NCBI RefSeq assembly: GCF_001720395.1
Contig: NZ_MDTU01000001.1
Span: forward strand, 1,685,610 to 1,724,432
Origin: Piscirickettsia litoralis
GTDB taxonomy: Bacteria > Pseudomonadota > Gammaproteobacteria > Piscirickettsiales > Piscirickettsiaceae
Length of the DNA stretch: 38,823 nt
Direction of reading: 5' to 3'
Shown: positions 17,168 to 26,864 of the stretch, piece after piece
How the letters are laid out: the number at the start of each line of letters is the position of its first letter
Position numbering within the stretch: position 1 is the first letter of the stretch
Notes under the pieces: generated by a model
Told to the model about the DNA's origin: nothing
Databases searched by the model: none
Seen by the model: only the letters and a program-made list of their open reading frames with translations
Program-made: the position numbers and the translations under genes

Positions 17168-18337
17168 TTAATGACTAGAATGCAACTGTGCACGAAAATG
17201 CTCCAAGGCTTGGCGTTGATCACCCAACTTTGCGAGCAATTCAGCATATTCTAACTCTAGTTGGTAATCTTTGGATAAAACCAAGGCCTTTTTATAATAT
17301 AAACGAGCTTTGTCATAAAGCTTGGCACGATCTGCTAAGCGCGCGAGTGCGTGATAGATCACTGCATTTTCTGGCTGATTAACTTGCCATTTTTGCACTT
17401 GAGCGAGTTGCTTGCTCGCATCTGCGCCTTGAATGCGACTATAACAATATAGTAGAGACTCATCGAATGACTGATTCAACTGCTTAGCAACTAATTTTTC
17501 AGCGTCTATTCCTTGCTGATGCTGACTTAAACCATCAGCATAGGCTGCAATAATCAAGGCATTTTTCCGCAATTGGCGCGGCACCGCTCCCCACAACTCA
17601 CGAATTGCTTGAACCCCTCCTTGATGGCTCAAAGTCACAAACTGGCCTTGATAAGCCTCAATTAGAATCGCTTCGCGCTCTTCTTTGCTGATCTGTGTAT
17701 ATTGCTTCAATTCGGGAACAAGCTTGATCAGCGCTTGCCATTGGCTTAACAAGCGATAGCACTCTAAACGTAGATATAAAGCTTCAACTTGTTTCGGTTG
17801 GTTATTTTCTATATTTTCAGCAATCGCCAGCGCCGCTTTAGCATCACCATGATCTAGCGCATGGCGGGCGCGCATCACATCGATATCAATCACATCAACA
17901 CCTTGCTTTTGTGCTTCTTGCAAATAGCTTTCACATTGCTGAGTTAACCCTTGCTCATGTGCAGCCTGTGCAGCCAATAGCTGAGTTTCTCCCCCTAATA
18001 TTTCACCACGAGATTGAACAAAATAGTGCTCAGCCTCCGCATAACGCCCAGATATAAACCCCTTTAGTGCTTTTTTTAAGGCCGCTTTTTGTTTAGCGCG
18101 ACGACGCTTGGCCTGGCCCCGTGCCCAACGGCTCGGATAATTCCAAAGGCCGACAATTACAGATTTTAATACAACCCATACCGTTACAATCACAACCAAG
18201 CCAATTACAACTAACCATAAGGGCAAATGCACAAGAAAACCACCAAGCTGCACACTCACTTCACCAGGGTATGAGTTTAAATAAACACCTACGATGACCG
18301 CCGCAACAATAGCACAAACACTCAAAAATAGTCTCAT
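17168..18337 (-). CDS. hemY: HemY, heme-biosynthesis-associated membrane TPR protein
   Basis: The 389-aa inner-membrane protein has two N-terminal membrane helices (about 3-20 and 36-58), a basic cluster (RARGQAKRRRAKQKAALKKA around 72-92) and a long C-terminal TPR domain. This is the standard gammaproteobacterial HemY layout (E. coli 398 aa). Its biochemical role is not settled; it is found with hemC/hemD and linked to late heme synthesis. The start is ATG at 18337, one base after the hemX stop, with AGGAG 8 bases upstream inside hemX; the ATG at 18358 gives a non-family N-terminus. It is the last gene of the hem operon. Confidence 0.9.
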   Translation of the reverse strand: MRLFLSVCAIVAAVIVGVYLNSYPGEVSVQLGGFLVHLPLWLVVIGLVVIVTVWVVLKSVIVGLWNYPSRWARGQAKRRRAKQKAALKKALKGFISGRYAEAEHYFVQSRGEILGGETQLLAAQAAHEQGLTQQCESYLQEAQKQGVDVIDIDVMRARHALDHGDAKAALAIAENIENNQPKQVEALYLRLECYRLLSQWQALIKLVPELKQYTQISKEEREAILIEAYQGQFVTLSHQGGVQAIRELWGAVPRQLRKNALIIAAYADGLSQHQQGIDAEKLVAKQLNQSFDESLLYCYSRIQGADASKQLAQVQKWQVNQPENAVIYHALARLADRAKLYDKARLYYKKALVLSKDYQLELEYAELLAKLGDQRQALEHFRAQLHSSH

Positions 18338-18338
18338 C

Positions 18339-19304
18339 TTAGTTCTCCTGCCCAACATGAGTTTGTTTCAGCAAATTTAAACTCTGTAATGTAACGGCTG
18401 TAGGCGCAATCGACTGACTCTTTAGCCAGGTTAGGTTTTTTAATAGCTGTTGCTGGGTTTTATCATCACTAAAGTCAGCTTTAACTGCCGTGAAAATTTT
18501 TAGCAAAATTTGCTGATAACCATCTTGATTTAAATCCATCACCGCGGTTGATAGCTGACTGACAGCAAGCTGTAAGCTTTGATAATTTTTATGATCTCCT
18601 TGACGCTCTACAACAACCAAGCTGCCGAGCTTATCCTTAAATTCTTGCCAATACTCAGAAATTTTGCTTTGGTTTGCTTCAGTGCTTTTTACAGATACTG
18701 ATGATGCCGATTGAGCCGATTTTTCTTGAGGCACAAGCTTTGGAATTAGGCGATGTAACAACGCTATACGCTGATAAATTCCTGGCCAATCTGTACTGAC
18801 TCTTTCTTGCAAACGCTGCACATCAGCGCTTAGTGCGCTTTTTAAAGCTTGATTATTGAGTACTAAAGACTGCACTTTCACCTGCTTTAGTAATGCAAGT
18901 GCTTGCGCTTTAGGCAAGTATTGCGCCATCAACAACACTGGATATAAATCTGTTTTTATTGCAACTCGCTGAATATCGTTCTTAGATTGCTGCACTTTTA
19001 AAGCATCAAGCTGCTTTTCTGTCAGCTACTGGTTATAATTTAAATCTTCGCCCAATTTTTTCTGTGTCGAGCTTAAGCTTGCTATTTTAGCGGTTAGCTC
19101 TTGCTGAGTGGTTTTTAAGGCTGTAAGTGCTTGATCCTTGCCACCTAACTGGTTTTGTAAAGCATAAAATTTTTTATAGCCAAAGCTCAAAGCAGCAATT
19201 AATCCTGTACAAATAATTACCAGTATTAAAATCACAGCAAGAAAATAACGAGTTTTCCCTAACTGCTGCTTTTTGTCAGAACCCTCTACTACTTGCTCAG
19301 TCAC
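18339..19304 (-). CDS. hemX: HemX-like membrane protein, interrupted by an in-frame amber codon
   Basis: The 321 codons encode a cytoplasmic N-terminus, one membrane helix (about 20-42, FLAVILILVIICTGLIAALS), a coiled-coil (50-95) and a C-terminal domain (about 105-320): the HemX architecture, with no methyltransferase activity expected. The start is GTG at 19304 with GGAG 7 bases upstream. At 19026-19028 the frame reads TAG between LGEDLNYNQ and LTEKQLDALK. The coding frame on both sides is the same, so this is a single nonsense codon (C-to-T in a CAG fits) and not a frameshift. The truncated form would be 92 aa, keeping only the anchor and coiled coil. hemD ends 10 bases upstream and hemY starts 1 base after the stop. 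Confidence 0.83.
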
Positions 19305-19314
19305 TGGTTTCTCC

Positions 19315-20068
19315 TTATATCAAAGCGTTTGCAATTTCTTCTACTTCAGCGCTGTTGGCAATTAATGGCTGCAACGAAAATTTATTATCAATTGCTATTT
19401 TCCCAATACGCTGACTCGTCACACACAGCTTAAAATCTAGCTCACTGCTATATTTTGATAATAACTGATATAAATTCAACATGCTGGCAACACTCGTGAC
19501 AATTACAATATCAACTTCATGACTTGCTAGTGCCTGAGTAAACTCATTGGGCAGTGTTGCCGGGCATTCTCGTTGATAGCCATCCAAATAATTAACAAAA
19601 GCACCACGCTCTTCTAATACTTTTGCCAAATATTCACGGCCCACACCACCTCGGACAATCACAATATTTTTGCCTTGAATGTATTTCGATTCAAGAGCGC
19701 TTAGTTCAAGTAAACTTTCGCTATCAGCAACACGCTTAGGGTAATCAGCTTGCACGCCATATTCAGCTAAAGCTTGTGCGGTTTTTTTCGCCAATGGCGA
19801 AAAAGCGTTTATTCGATAAATCTAAACGCTCATCACTCTTAGAAAATTGATTAAACTGTTCAAAAAAAGCATGGACTGAAAACTGGCTAATAAAAATCAG
19901 TGAATCAACACTGTTGAAATCTTCGCCTAGCCTAAAATTTTTTGCCTTAAGTTCCAAGGTCGGAGCCAAGATAACGCGCGCACCCTGAGCCGTTAAATAA
20001 CGCCCTAGCTCACCGGCATACTGGATAGGGCGCGTAACCGCAACCGTTAAGCCGGATAGAGAACTCAT
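19315..20068 (-). CDS. hemD: uroporphyrinogen-III synthase, split by one frameshift
   Basis: The enzyme closes hydroxymethylbilane, inverting ring D, to give uroporphyrinogen III, the precursor of heme and siroheme. The N-terminal part has [19 protein letters not shown] (cofactor-free two-domain HemD fold), and the middle part has [19 protein letters not shown] once corrected. T7 at 19782-19788 needs one base fewer; the merged protein is then 250 aa against 246 in E. coli. [16 protein letters not shown] corresponds to the conserved FTSxxxV region of domain 2. The ATG at 20068 overlaps the hemC stop as ATGA, indicating translational coupling. Loss of hemD would block heme synthesis, so a sequence error is more plausible than a pseudogene. 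Confidence 0.9.
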
Positions 20069-20988
20069 GAGTACACCTTGGCCAAAATCTTATCCGCCCC
20101 CTCGGCCAATAGTTCTCTTGCAACCGCCTGACCCAGACTCTCGGAATCACTGTCACTTTTTTTAACCTTAAGCAGCACATTTCCTGCTGGCTCACCGACA
20201 CGACCTTCCAGTAAAATTTCACCACTATCGCTTAACGTCGCAAAGCCTGCAATTGGGACCTGACAGCCACCGTTTAAGGCATGGTTCATCGCGCGTTCAG
20301 CAAGCACACAGCGTGCTGTTTTCTCATGGTGCAAAGGAGCAAGCAGCTTATGCAAAACCTTATCATCTTCTCTGCATTCTATCGCCACCGCACCTTGTCC
20401 GACTGCAGGCAACATATACTCAGGCTTTAAAGATTCTGCAATTCGCTCTGATAACTCCAAACGCCGAAGCCCCGCGGCCGCAAGAATAATGGCATCAAAC
20501 TGCCCCTCATCAAGCTTTCTTAAGCGCGTACCCACATTACCGCGCAGAGATTTTATCTGTAACTTCGGAAAACGCGCCTTTAACTGACACTCGCGCCTCA
20601 AACTAGAAGTTCCAACAGTCGCATGCTCAGGCAGGTCCAAAATACTGGCATAATCATTAGATACGAAGGCATCACGCGGGTCATCGCGCTCACAAATCGC
20701 TTGCAAAACGAGCCCTTCTGGTAGTTCCATCGGTACATCTTTTAGCGAGTGAACCGCCAGATCAGCACGACCATCAAGCAAGGCGGCTTCTATTTCTTTA
20801 ACAAATAACCCTTTACCACCGATCTTGGCTAGAGGCGTATCTAGAATTTTATCACCTTGCGTCACAATTGGCACCAGCTCTATCGATACATCCTTATGGT
20901 GATATTCAAGCTGCTGGCGAACATAATGTGCCTGCCATAAAGCCAACGGGCTTTGGCGTGTCGCGATTTTAATCAGTTGTTTTTCCAC
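20065..20988 (-). CDS. hemC: porphobilinogen deaminase (hydroxymethylbilane synthase)
   Basis: The 307-aa enzyme joins four porphobilinogen units into hydroxymethylbilane. [13 protein letters not shown] at 8-20, the catalytic-Asp segment KDVPMELP at about 83-90, [19 protein letters not shown] at 147-165 and Cys242 in [10 protein letters not shown] (the dipyrromethane cofactor attachment) all match the family. E. coli HemC is 313 aa. The start is GTG at 20988, two bases after the stop of the upstream esterase gene; hemD overlaps the end by 4 bases. The gene is intact. Confidence 0.97.
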   Translation of the reverse strand: MEKQLIKIATRQSPLALWQAHYVRQQLEYHHKDVSIELVPIVTQGDKILDTPLAKIGGKGLFVKEIEAALLDGRADLAVHSLKDVPMELPEGLVLQAICERDDPRDAFVSNDYASILDLPEHATVGTSSLRRECQLKARFPKLQIKSLRGNVGTRLRKLDEGQFDAIILAAAGLRRLELSERIAESLKPEYMLPAVGQGAVAIECREDDKVLHKLLAPLHHEKTARCVLAERAMNHALNGGCQVPIAGFATLSDSGEILLEGRVGEPAGNVLLKVKKSDSDSESLGQAVARELLAEGADKILAKVYS

Positions 20989-20990
20989 AA

Positions 20991-21650
20991 TCAGCCTAAC
21001 CTATGCTGTAGCCAACTTGAAATCAGATCTATTTCCTCAGAGCAAACACTGTGTTGCATCGGGTAGCTATGCCAATCGACACTAAAGTCCTCACGCTCTA
21101 GAACCCGCTTACTCTCTTCCCCCAGCAAATAGGGAACAATAGGGTCTTGTGTGCCGTGGACCATTAAAATAGCAGTGCTTAAGTTCGCCGTTTGCTTTTC
21201 TTTTGCTAACGCCCTTGATAATGGTAAATAAGTCGATAAGGCCATGACTCCAGCGACTTTTTCTACTAGGCGTGTCGCAGTATACAAAGCGATTGCCCCA
21301 CCTTGTGAAAAGCCAGCGAGAATAATACGATCAGCGCTCACCCCGCGCTCTTTTTCTTGATTAATTAACTCTATCAGTTGCTCTGATGATTTTTGAATCC
21401 CCGTTTTATCTTCCGTGCGATCAAAACCTAAGCTAGTGATATCATACCAACCGCGCATGGCCATCCCACCATTAATGGTAATTGGACGCACCGGCGCATG
21501 TGGGAAAATAAAGCGTATATTCGCCGCAGCACCTAAACCTAATTCAGGCACAATAGGCGCAAAGTCGTTGCCATCGGCACCCAAACCATGCAGCCAGATC
21601 ACACTCGCTTCAGCCTTATTACCAATGAGCATTTCTATCGTTTCAAGCAT
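20991..21650 (-). CDS. carboxylesterase of the phospholipase/carboxylesterase (YpfH/EstB) family
   Basis: This small alpha/beta hydrolase of 219 aa is probably cytoplasmic. The oxyanion-hole motif HGLGADG is at 21-27, the nucleophile elbow GFSQGG has Ser115, Asp169 is in HGTQDP and His200 is in YPMQHSV: a complete catalytic triad in family order. Natural substrates of this family are usually short acyl esters or acylated proteins; the true one is unknown. Its TGA is followed after two bases by the GTG of hemC, so it likely leads the hem transcript, although a metabolic link to heme is not known. Confidence 0.92.
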   Translation of the reverse strand: MLETIEMLIGNKAEASVIWLHGLGADGNDFAPIVPELGLGAAANIRFIFPHAPVRPITINGGMAMRGWYDITSLGFDRTEDKTGIQKSSEQLIELINQEKERGVSADRIILAGFSQGGAIALYTATRLVEKVAGVMALSTYLPLSRALAKEKQTANLSTAILMVHGTQDPIVPYLLGEESKRVLEREDFSVDWHSYPMQHSVCSEEIDLISSWLQHRLG

Positions 21651-21704
21651 TTTTAAATCTAACCTTTATCAATAAATTTGTTGTTTCAAACTGCAACGAT
21701 CAGA

Positions 21705-22289
21705 TCAACCGCTCATTGCCATCATCTGTAAAGCATAATTAGTGATCGGTGTACTGATTAAAATAGGCAAAATCAAGAGCAATAACAAAACCGGCAGCGG
21801 TGATAAATCAACACCCCCCATATTTGGCATAATCCGCCGCACCGGACGCATCAGAGGGTCTGTTAAACGCTGCAATATTTCAGCCACAGGGTTATAACCT
21901 TGATTAAACCAGCTCAATACAGCCTGGATAATAATGGCATAAAAATACAATTTAAACAGCGTACTTAAAACCATTCCTATTGAGTACAGCAATAAAGCGA
22001 GGATATTACCCATCGGATAACCGCTGATTAGAAAAATCAAGCTCGACTCGATTAATTGTAATACAATAATTAGGATAATCGCCGCAATATCTAACCCACC
22101 TAAACCGGGAATAATACGGCGTAAGGGCAATAAGAGAGGATTTGAAGCTTTAATTAAAAACTGGCAAATTGGATTGTAAAAGTCGGCTTTTACCCACTGC
22201 AATAAGAAGCGCAGCATCACTATCATAATATATAAGCCGAAAACCACATCTATAATCAATGTACCTGCTTGCGCAAATGGACCGCCCAT
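21705..22289 (-). CDS. YggT-family membrane protein
   Basis: The 194-aa integral membrane protein contains two copies of the YggT unit: LRFLLQWVKADFYNPICQFL at 26-45 with PLRRIIPGLGGLD at 55-67, and QAVLSWFNQGYNPVAEILQ at about 122-140 with PVRRIMPNMGGVDLS at 148-162. Four to five helices are expected. Family members help in osmotic protection or division-septum processes depending on the species, with no firm molecular role. AAGGGG lies 6 bases before the ATG. It is on the same strand as the esterase-hem genes, with 54 bases between. Intact. Confidence 0.92.
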   Translation of the reverse strand: MGGPFAQAGTLIIDVVFGLYIMIVMLRFLLQWVKADFYNPICQFLIKASNPLLLPLRRIIPGLGGLDIAAIILIIVLQLIESSLIFLISGYPMGNILALLLYSIGMVLSTLFKLYFYAIIIQAVLSWFNQGYNPVAEILQRLTDPLMRPVRRIMPNMGGVDLSPLPVLLLLLILPILISTPITNYALQMMAMSG

Positions 22290-22341
22290 TTTATCCCCTT
22301 AAATTAACGATGGAACGCTCTCATTGTATACCAAAGAAGCT

Positions 22342-23601
22342 TTAGCCGCCTAGCTTCGCCGCTTCAATCGGCAAACGTATGCAGGCGCAGACTTTCTCAT
22401 CTGTAATATTCTCCAAACAAACTCGGCCGCGATGAGCTTCGATAATCACCTTAACAATGGCCAAACCCAGCCCCGTAGAGCCGCGCGAACTATGATAAGG
22501 CTCAAAAAGGCGATGAAGAACAGATGGGTCAATCTGACCTTTATTTTCTATTTTTATTAAAACGCTATCGCCTTCCTGACGCAAATAGACTAAACACGAA
22601 TCGGCCGCTTGTAGTGCATTATTAAGCAAGTTCTCCAGCGCCCGACGCAGTGCCGAGTAGTCCCCCTGCAAAGCAATCGTTGAGGCAATATCTATATTCA
22701 AGTGAATAGAATCTGCAAGCTCTTTATAATCTTGAACAATATGTGTTAAAAAATTTACAGCATTAATGCTAACAAATTGCTCAGGCGCAATAACAGAGCC
22801 TTCTTTTACAAAGCGCTCTGCGCTGGCAATAAGGTCTTTAAGCATATTAAAATCACGCATTAAACTTTCATGCCGACTTGTATCTAACTCTAAGTCTTCA
22901 ATTTTTAAACCCAAGCGTGCTAAAGGGGTCTTAACATCATGAGCAAGTGCTGAAATAAAGCTCGTTTTCTCGCGAATCACATCACAAATTGCATAGTCTA
23001 ATTGGTCGCCTGAGCTTAAATTTCGACCAATGTCCATCACCGACTGCTCTTTATAGGCTAAAACTTTATTGGCAAGCTTGGCCCGAATATTGATCAGACG
23101 TGCCACCAAATAAATACTTGTTAAAAACTGGGCCAATAGCACCAGCGATAAAATCACATCGCGCCAAATATCATGGTAGGTAAATAAAAACTGCACCCAA
23201 TAATTAACTTTCGGATAATAAATGGAAACGATTAAGCAAGGCTGTTTTTTCGTTAAATTAGGCAGGTGCAAATGATGAAGTACCCGCTCCCCCGTCTGGT
23301 ATTCACAGATTAAGTTTTCATCAACAGGGTGCTCAGGGCGCTGCTTGTATAAAAATGCATTGAAATGCGTTCCCATACCAATGTTTTGGAGGGTTTGACG
23401 AAATTTTTCAGGATCACTGATCTCTACAAGTGTTTGCTGATAGTGCTGAATACGCTGCTCTAGGTGATGTTCGCGAAAATAATGACGATAGCCATAGCCT
23501 GCACTGACAATAAATATAGCCAGATTAAGAGTGAGAATGGCAAAAACTAGCCAATATTGTTGAGCATGGGGCATGTGGCCCCAATGAGATTGTTTTTTCA
23601 A
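22342..23601 (-). CDS. membrane sensor histidine kinase
   Basis: The 419-aa kinase has TM1 at about 16-36, a periplasmic sensor of about 110 residues, TM2 at 147-168, then a linker and the catalytic core. The H-box reads ALAHDVKTPLARL with phosphorylated His221. The N-box is LENLLNNALQAA (Asn327), and the G-box is GSTGLGLAIVKVIIEAHRG. A DxGxG F-box is less clear (IENKGQIDPSVLHRLFEPY). The start is TTG at 23601; an in-frame ATG at 23574 is an alternative with a weak ribosome site. It follows the response regulator by about 12 bases. With the protease upstream it forms an apparent envelope-stress module. The signal is unknown. Confidence 0.9.
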   Translation of the reverse strand: MKKQSHWGHMPHAQQYWLVFAILTLNLAIFIVSAGYGYRHYFREHHLEQRIQHYQQTLVEISDPEKFRQTLQNIGMGTHFNAFLYKQRPEHPVDENLICEYQTGERVLHHLHLPNLTKKQPCLIVSIYYPKVNYWVQFLFTYHDIWRDVILSLVLLAQFLTSIYLVARLINIRAKLANKVLAYKEQSVMDIGRNLSSGDQLDYAICDVIREKTSFISALAHDVKTPLARLGLKIEDLELDTSRHESLMRDFNMLKDLIASAERFVKEGSVIAPEQFVSINAVNFLTHIVQDYKELADSIHLNIDIASTIALQGDYSALRRALENLLNNALQAADSCLVYLRQEGDSVLIKIENKGQIDPSVLHRLFEPYHSSRGSTGLGLAIVKVIIEAHRGRVCLENITDEKVCACIRLPIEAAKLGG

Positions 23602-23613
23602 ATCAGGCCATAC

Positions 23614-24324
23614 TTAGCTGAATTGGCAAGATCCAACCATCATGTAGCCGTGACCATGAATGGTTTTAATCATTGTGCTATTACCGAGTTTCTTACGAAT
23701 TCGGCTGATATGTACATCAAAAGAACGGCTATTTTGCTCAGGCTCAGCGGCGAGCTGCTCTATATCCTCACGACGCACAAGCGCATTATTGCGCATCACC
23801 AGACTAGAGAGGATCTTAAACTCTACATCAGTGAGTTGAATTTTTTTATCTCGATTCTCACGGGGGCGCAACAGGCGCTCATAAAAATCTAAGGTATAAC
23901 CTTCGAAATCTGCAAAACGATACGTACCTTGTTCAGGCGCAACACTCAAGGAACTCGCCGTTTGACTACAGCGTTCAATAAGCTTTTTCATGCGTTCTAG
24001 CAACTCATGGCGACTAAAGGGCTTCTCTAAGTAATCATCAGCACCGGCACGTAATCCTAAGACCCGAGCCACCTCACCGCCTTCACCGCTTAGAATCAGC
24101 ACAGGACCTTGATAATGTTTACGTAATTGCTCGCACAACTCCAAGCCATGAACATCAGGCAAATTTTGATCGAGGATCAGAGCATCATATTGATCTTGTG
24201 TTACTTGCTCTAGAGCATCGGCCCCAGTATGCACCGCATTGATTTCCAAGAAATGTTTAGTGAAAAATGTTTGGATGAGCTGACACAGCTCTTGGTCATC
24301 ATCAACCATCAAGACCTTATACAT
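23614..24324 (-). CDS. OmpR/PhoB-family response regulator
   Basis: The 236-aa regulator has an N-terminal receiver (VDDD acidic pocket at 8-10, phosphorylated Asp52 in LILDQNLPD, Lys101 in YLEKPFS) and a C-terminal winged helix (about 135-234, with LTDVEFKILSSLVMRNNALVRREDI and FDVHISRIRKKLGN). The start ATG at 24324 has a near-perfect AGGAGG 6 bases upstream; longer versions to 24378 lack one. It partners the histidine kinase just downstream. A direct repeat of GTAAA upstream of the protease gene resembles a CpxR-type binding site and may be its target. Confidence 0.93.
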   Translation of the reverse strand: MYKVLMVDDDQELCQLIQTFFTKHFLEINAVHTGADALEQVTQDQYDALILDQNLPDVHGLELCEQLRKHYQGPVLILSGEGGEVARVLGLRAGADDYLEKPFSRHELLERMKKLIERCSQTASSLSVAPEQGTYRFADFEGYTLDFYERLLRPRENRDKKIQLTDVEFKILSSLVMRNNALVRREDIEQLAAEPEQNSRSFDVHISRIRKKLGNSTMIKTIHGHGYMMVGSCQFS

Positions 24325-24389
24325 AACGCACCTCCTACGATTTTGCCACATCATAAACCTTGCACTGCAATACTTCAAGGATTGATTCT

Positions 24390-25461
24390 CTAACCACGCA
24401 ACTGAGGACGCGCCCCGATCTTAACGGTTAAGCGGCTCACTTTATTATTACGCAACACCGAAAGCTGTGCCTTTTTACCTGGCGTCAATTGAGCGACTAA
24501 GCGTGCGAGCCCGTCAGCACCATCCACAACTTGGCCATTAAGCTTTAAGATAATATCACCAATATGAATACCGGCATCATCAGCCGGACCTTGTGAGGAT
24601 AAACTCGTCACTAATACACCATGCACATTTTGCTTACCTCGCTCTAATTGCACCGGCTGGATACCAATTCCAAGCCAACCTCGGGTAACATGACCGGTTT
24701 TAACAATTTGTGCGAGCACATTCTCAACAGTAGACACAGGAATCGCAAAGCCAATGCCATCAAAGCCCCCAGTCCGTGAGAAAATCGCAGTATTGATACC
24801 TACAAGCTGACCTCGCGAGTTAACCAAAGCGCCTCCTGAGTTTCCAGGATTAACCGCTGCATCAGTTTGTATCAAGTTATCATAATTAGTAATACGCAAA
24901 CGCGTACGTCCCAAGGCACTGATAATCCCTTGGGTAATGGTCTGGCCCACGCCATAAGGGTTACCAATGGCTAAAACGACATCACCTGTCATTGATTTGT
25001 CTTGGTTAACTTGTATAACAGGCAGAGTTTTTTAAGTTAATTTTTAAAATCGCTAAATCAACTTCTGGGTCAGTTCCAACGACTTTAGCCTGAGTTTTGC
25101 GGCCATCATGCAAGGCGATATCGATTTGATCTGCATTGCGAATCACGTGATAGTTGGTCACGATATAACCGTCTTCATCCATAATCACCCCAGAACCTAA
25201 GCTCATGGCATCCGGCTGCATGCCTTGACCATAGGGTGAAAATGGCATCATTTGGCGACCATATCCCCCTCCTCTCATGCCTCGTTGGTTTTTACTGGTA
25301 TAAATACTGACCACGGCAGGTGCTGCATGCTTTACCGCTACAGCATAAGAAACCAAAGGGGCCTGAGCTGGAGCCACACGTGCGGCCCAGCTTGGAGACT
25401 GTGCGACCATCAAACTGGAGAATACTAAAGAGGAAACTATGGACAGGCGCTTTAAACTCAT
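24390..25461 (-). CDS. HtrA-family serine protease with one PDZ domain (DegS/DegQ-like), split by one frameshift
   Basis: This periplasmic quality-control protease has a signal peptide at 1-27 (cleavage near SWA-A). The catalytic triad is His105 (YIVTNYHVI), Asp135 (VDLAILKIN) and Ser208 (NPGNSGGALVN), with a single PDZ at about 255-350. A Met/Gly/Gln-rich insert (residues 58-84) marks the mobile loop. T6 at 25028-25033 needs one base fewer, restoring LKTLPVIQVNQDKSMTGD and 356 aa, the size of E. coli DegS (355). One PDZ favours DegS-like, but the cleavable-looking signal peptide favours a soluble DegQ/P-like form. AAGGAG precedes the ATG. The two-component genes follow on the same strand, 65 bases downstream. 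Confidence 0.9.
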
Positions 25462-25491
25462 GATCTACACTCCTTTGCTGTTTACTCCCCC

Positions 25492-25552
25492 ATCTTATGG
25501 CAGAGTTTTTTCTCTCTCAATAGAGTGATTAAAACTTTACGATAATCTTTAC
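25492..25552 (-). promoter_or_regulatory. protease-operon promoter with tandem GTAAA repeat
   Basis: On the minus strand TTGAGA (25515-25520) and TAAGAT (25492-25497) are 17 bases apart. Further upstream, GTAAA occurs twice in the same orientation (25548-25552 and 25536-25540, 7 bases between). This fits the published GTAAA-N(4-8)-GTAAA pattern for CpxR-like regulators. Confidence 0.45.
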
Positions 25553-25672
25553 ATAAGCTCGCTGCGCTATACTTTAATTGATAATGGTATATTTTGATAT
25601 ATTCCTAAGCGCGTTCAGGGCTAGCATAGGCATAAAAAATATGTTATGGTGCCTGACGGAGGTAGAAGTCAC

Positions 25673-26545
25673 ATGACACAAACTGCACTACTGACAAATA
25701 ACAAAGAGTTGATGGTTGCACCAGGCAGTAACCTTGACGCTTTTATTCATAACGTCAATCAAGTTCCTATGCTCACCGCCGAGGAAGAGCTGGCTCTGGC
25801 AAAAGAATATCATGAAAATCAAACAATTGAAGCGGCACGCAAGCTGGTTATGGCCCACCTGCGCTTCGTTGTAAAGATTGCTCGTGGTTATGCAGGTTAT
25901 GGTCTTGCCCAATCCGACCTTATCCAAGAAGGTAATATCGGCTTAATGAAAGCGGTTAAACGCTTCGACCCAAGTGTTGGCGTACGCTTAGTCTCCTTTG
26001 CTGTGCACTGGATTAAAGCTGAAATCCACGAATTTATTATCCGCAACTGGCGTATTGTGAAAGTCGCAACGACAAAAGCACAACGTAAGCTATTCTTTTC
26101 ATTACGATCACAGAAAAAGCGCTTAGGCTGGTTTAACCAGGCCGAAGTTGAGTCTGTCGCCGCCGATTTAGGTGTTCCAGCAAAAACCGTTGTTGAAATG
26201 GAAGCACGCTTAAGCGCCCATGACGCTGCCATTGCTCCAGCAAGTGATGATGAAGAGGGCGCAAGCATTGCACAACCGAGTTATCTCGAAGATACCAATG
26301 CGATGAACAACCCTGCTCTCGCCCTAGAGCACGACAACTGGCAATCTGATCAGGAAAACAAGCTATTGCAGGCCATTGCTATTCTTGATGAGCGCAGCCG
26401 TGATATCTTGCAACAACGTTGGCTAGATGAAGAAAACAAGGCTACACTTCATGAACTAGCGGCGAAATATCAAGTCTCTGCCGAGCGTGTGCGTCAACTT
26501 GAGAAAAACGCTTTAAAGAAACTACGCAAATCAATGACGGAATAA
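25673..26545 (+). CDS. rpoH: RNA polymerase heat-shock sigma factor (sigma-32)
   Basis: The 290-aa sigma factor directs transcription of heat-shock genes. Region 2 contains [38 protein letters not shown] and the -10-reading [19 protein letters not shown]. The RpoH-specific box is visible as [19 protein letters not shown], and region 4 ends with [15 protein letters not shown]. The start is ATG at 25673 with GGAGGT about 8 bases upstream; an in-frame GTG at 25646 is not supported. It is divergent from the protease operon. A cold-shock gene follows 7 bases after its stop. Confidence 0.97.
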   Translation: MTQTALLTNNKELMVAPGSNLDAFIHNVNQVPMLTAEEELALAKEYHENQTIEAARKLVMAHLRFVVKIARGYAGYGLAQSDLIQEGNIGLMKAVKRFDPSVGVRLVSFAVHWIKAEIHEFIIRNWRIVKVATTKAQRKLFFSLRSQKKRLGWFNQAEVESVAADLGVPAKTVVEMEARLSAHDAAIAPASDDEEGASIAQPSYLEDTNAMNNPALALEHDNWQSDQENKLLQAIAILDERSRDILQQRWLDEENKATLHELAAKYQVSAERVRQLEKNALKKLRKSMTE

Positions 26546-26552
26546 AACCTAT

Positions 26553-26783
26553 ATGGCAGACGGATTTGTCAAATGGTTTAACAATGAAACAGGCTTCGGT
26601 TATATCACCCCTCAAGATGGCGGTGATGATATTTTCGTACATCGCTCAGGCTTTGACCCTCAAGCAAATATTGAAAGCTTAGATATTCACCAAAAAGTCT
26701 CTTACTCTATTCACAAAGATACCTCCGGCACTCCTTATGCCGCTGACGTGGTTTTAATCGAAAAAAATAATGACACCAGCTAA
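26553..26783 (+). CDS. cold-shock-domain protein (CspA family)
   Basis: The 76-aa single-stranded nucleic-acid-binding protein has a five-stranded OB fold: VKWFNNETGFGYI contains RNP1, and DDIFVHRSGF contains RNP2. Length and sequence are typical, although the usual GPQA segment reads GTPYAADV. The ATG is only 7 bases after the rpoH stop, so the pair is probably one transcript; the ribosome site is weak, which may imply coupled translation. A strong terminator follows. Acts as RNA chaperone by family knowledge. Confidence 0.93.
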   Translation: MADGFVKWFNNETGFGYITPQDGGDDIFVHRSGFDPQANIESLDIHQKVSYSIHKDTSGTPYAADVVLIEKNNDTS

Positions 26784-26815
26784 GCCAATATTCGAACTAT
26801 TTTACCGCTCAAAAT

Positions 26816-26841
26816 AAAAAGCCTACAACGGTAGGCTTTTT
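26816..26841. terminator. bidirectional terminator between csp and the OmpA-like gene
   Basis: The symmetric hairpin AAAAAGCCTAC / GTAGGCTTTTT has a 4-base loop (stem 26821-26826 with 26831-26836), flanked by A5 and T5, so it works for both convergent genes. Confidence 0.85.
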
Positions 26842-26864
26842 CATCGCTTAATACCCCAACAGTA

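Noticed and set aside
20010-20225. 71-aa minus-strand ORF between hemC and hemD
   Set aside because: Out-of-frame shadow of hemC and hemD; the ATGA overlap of those two genes leaves no room for a third.
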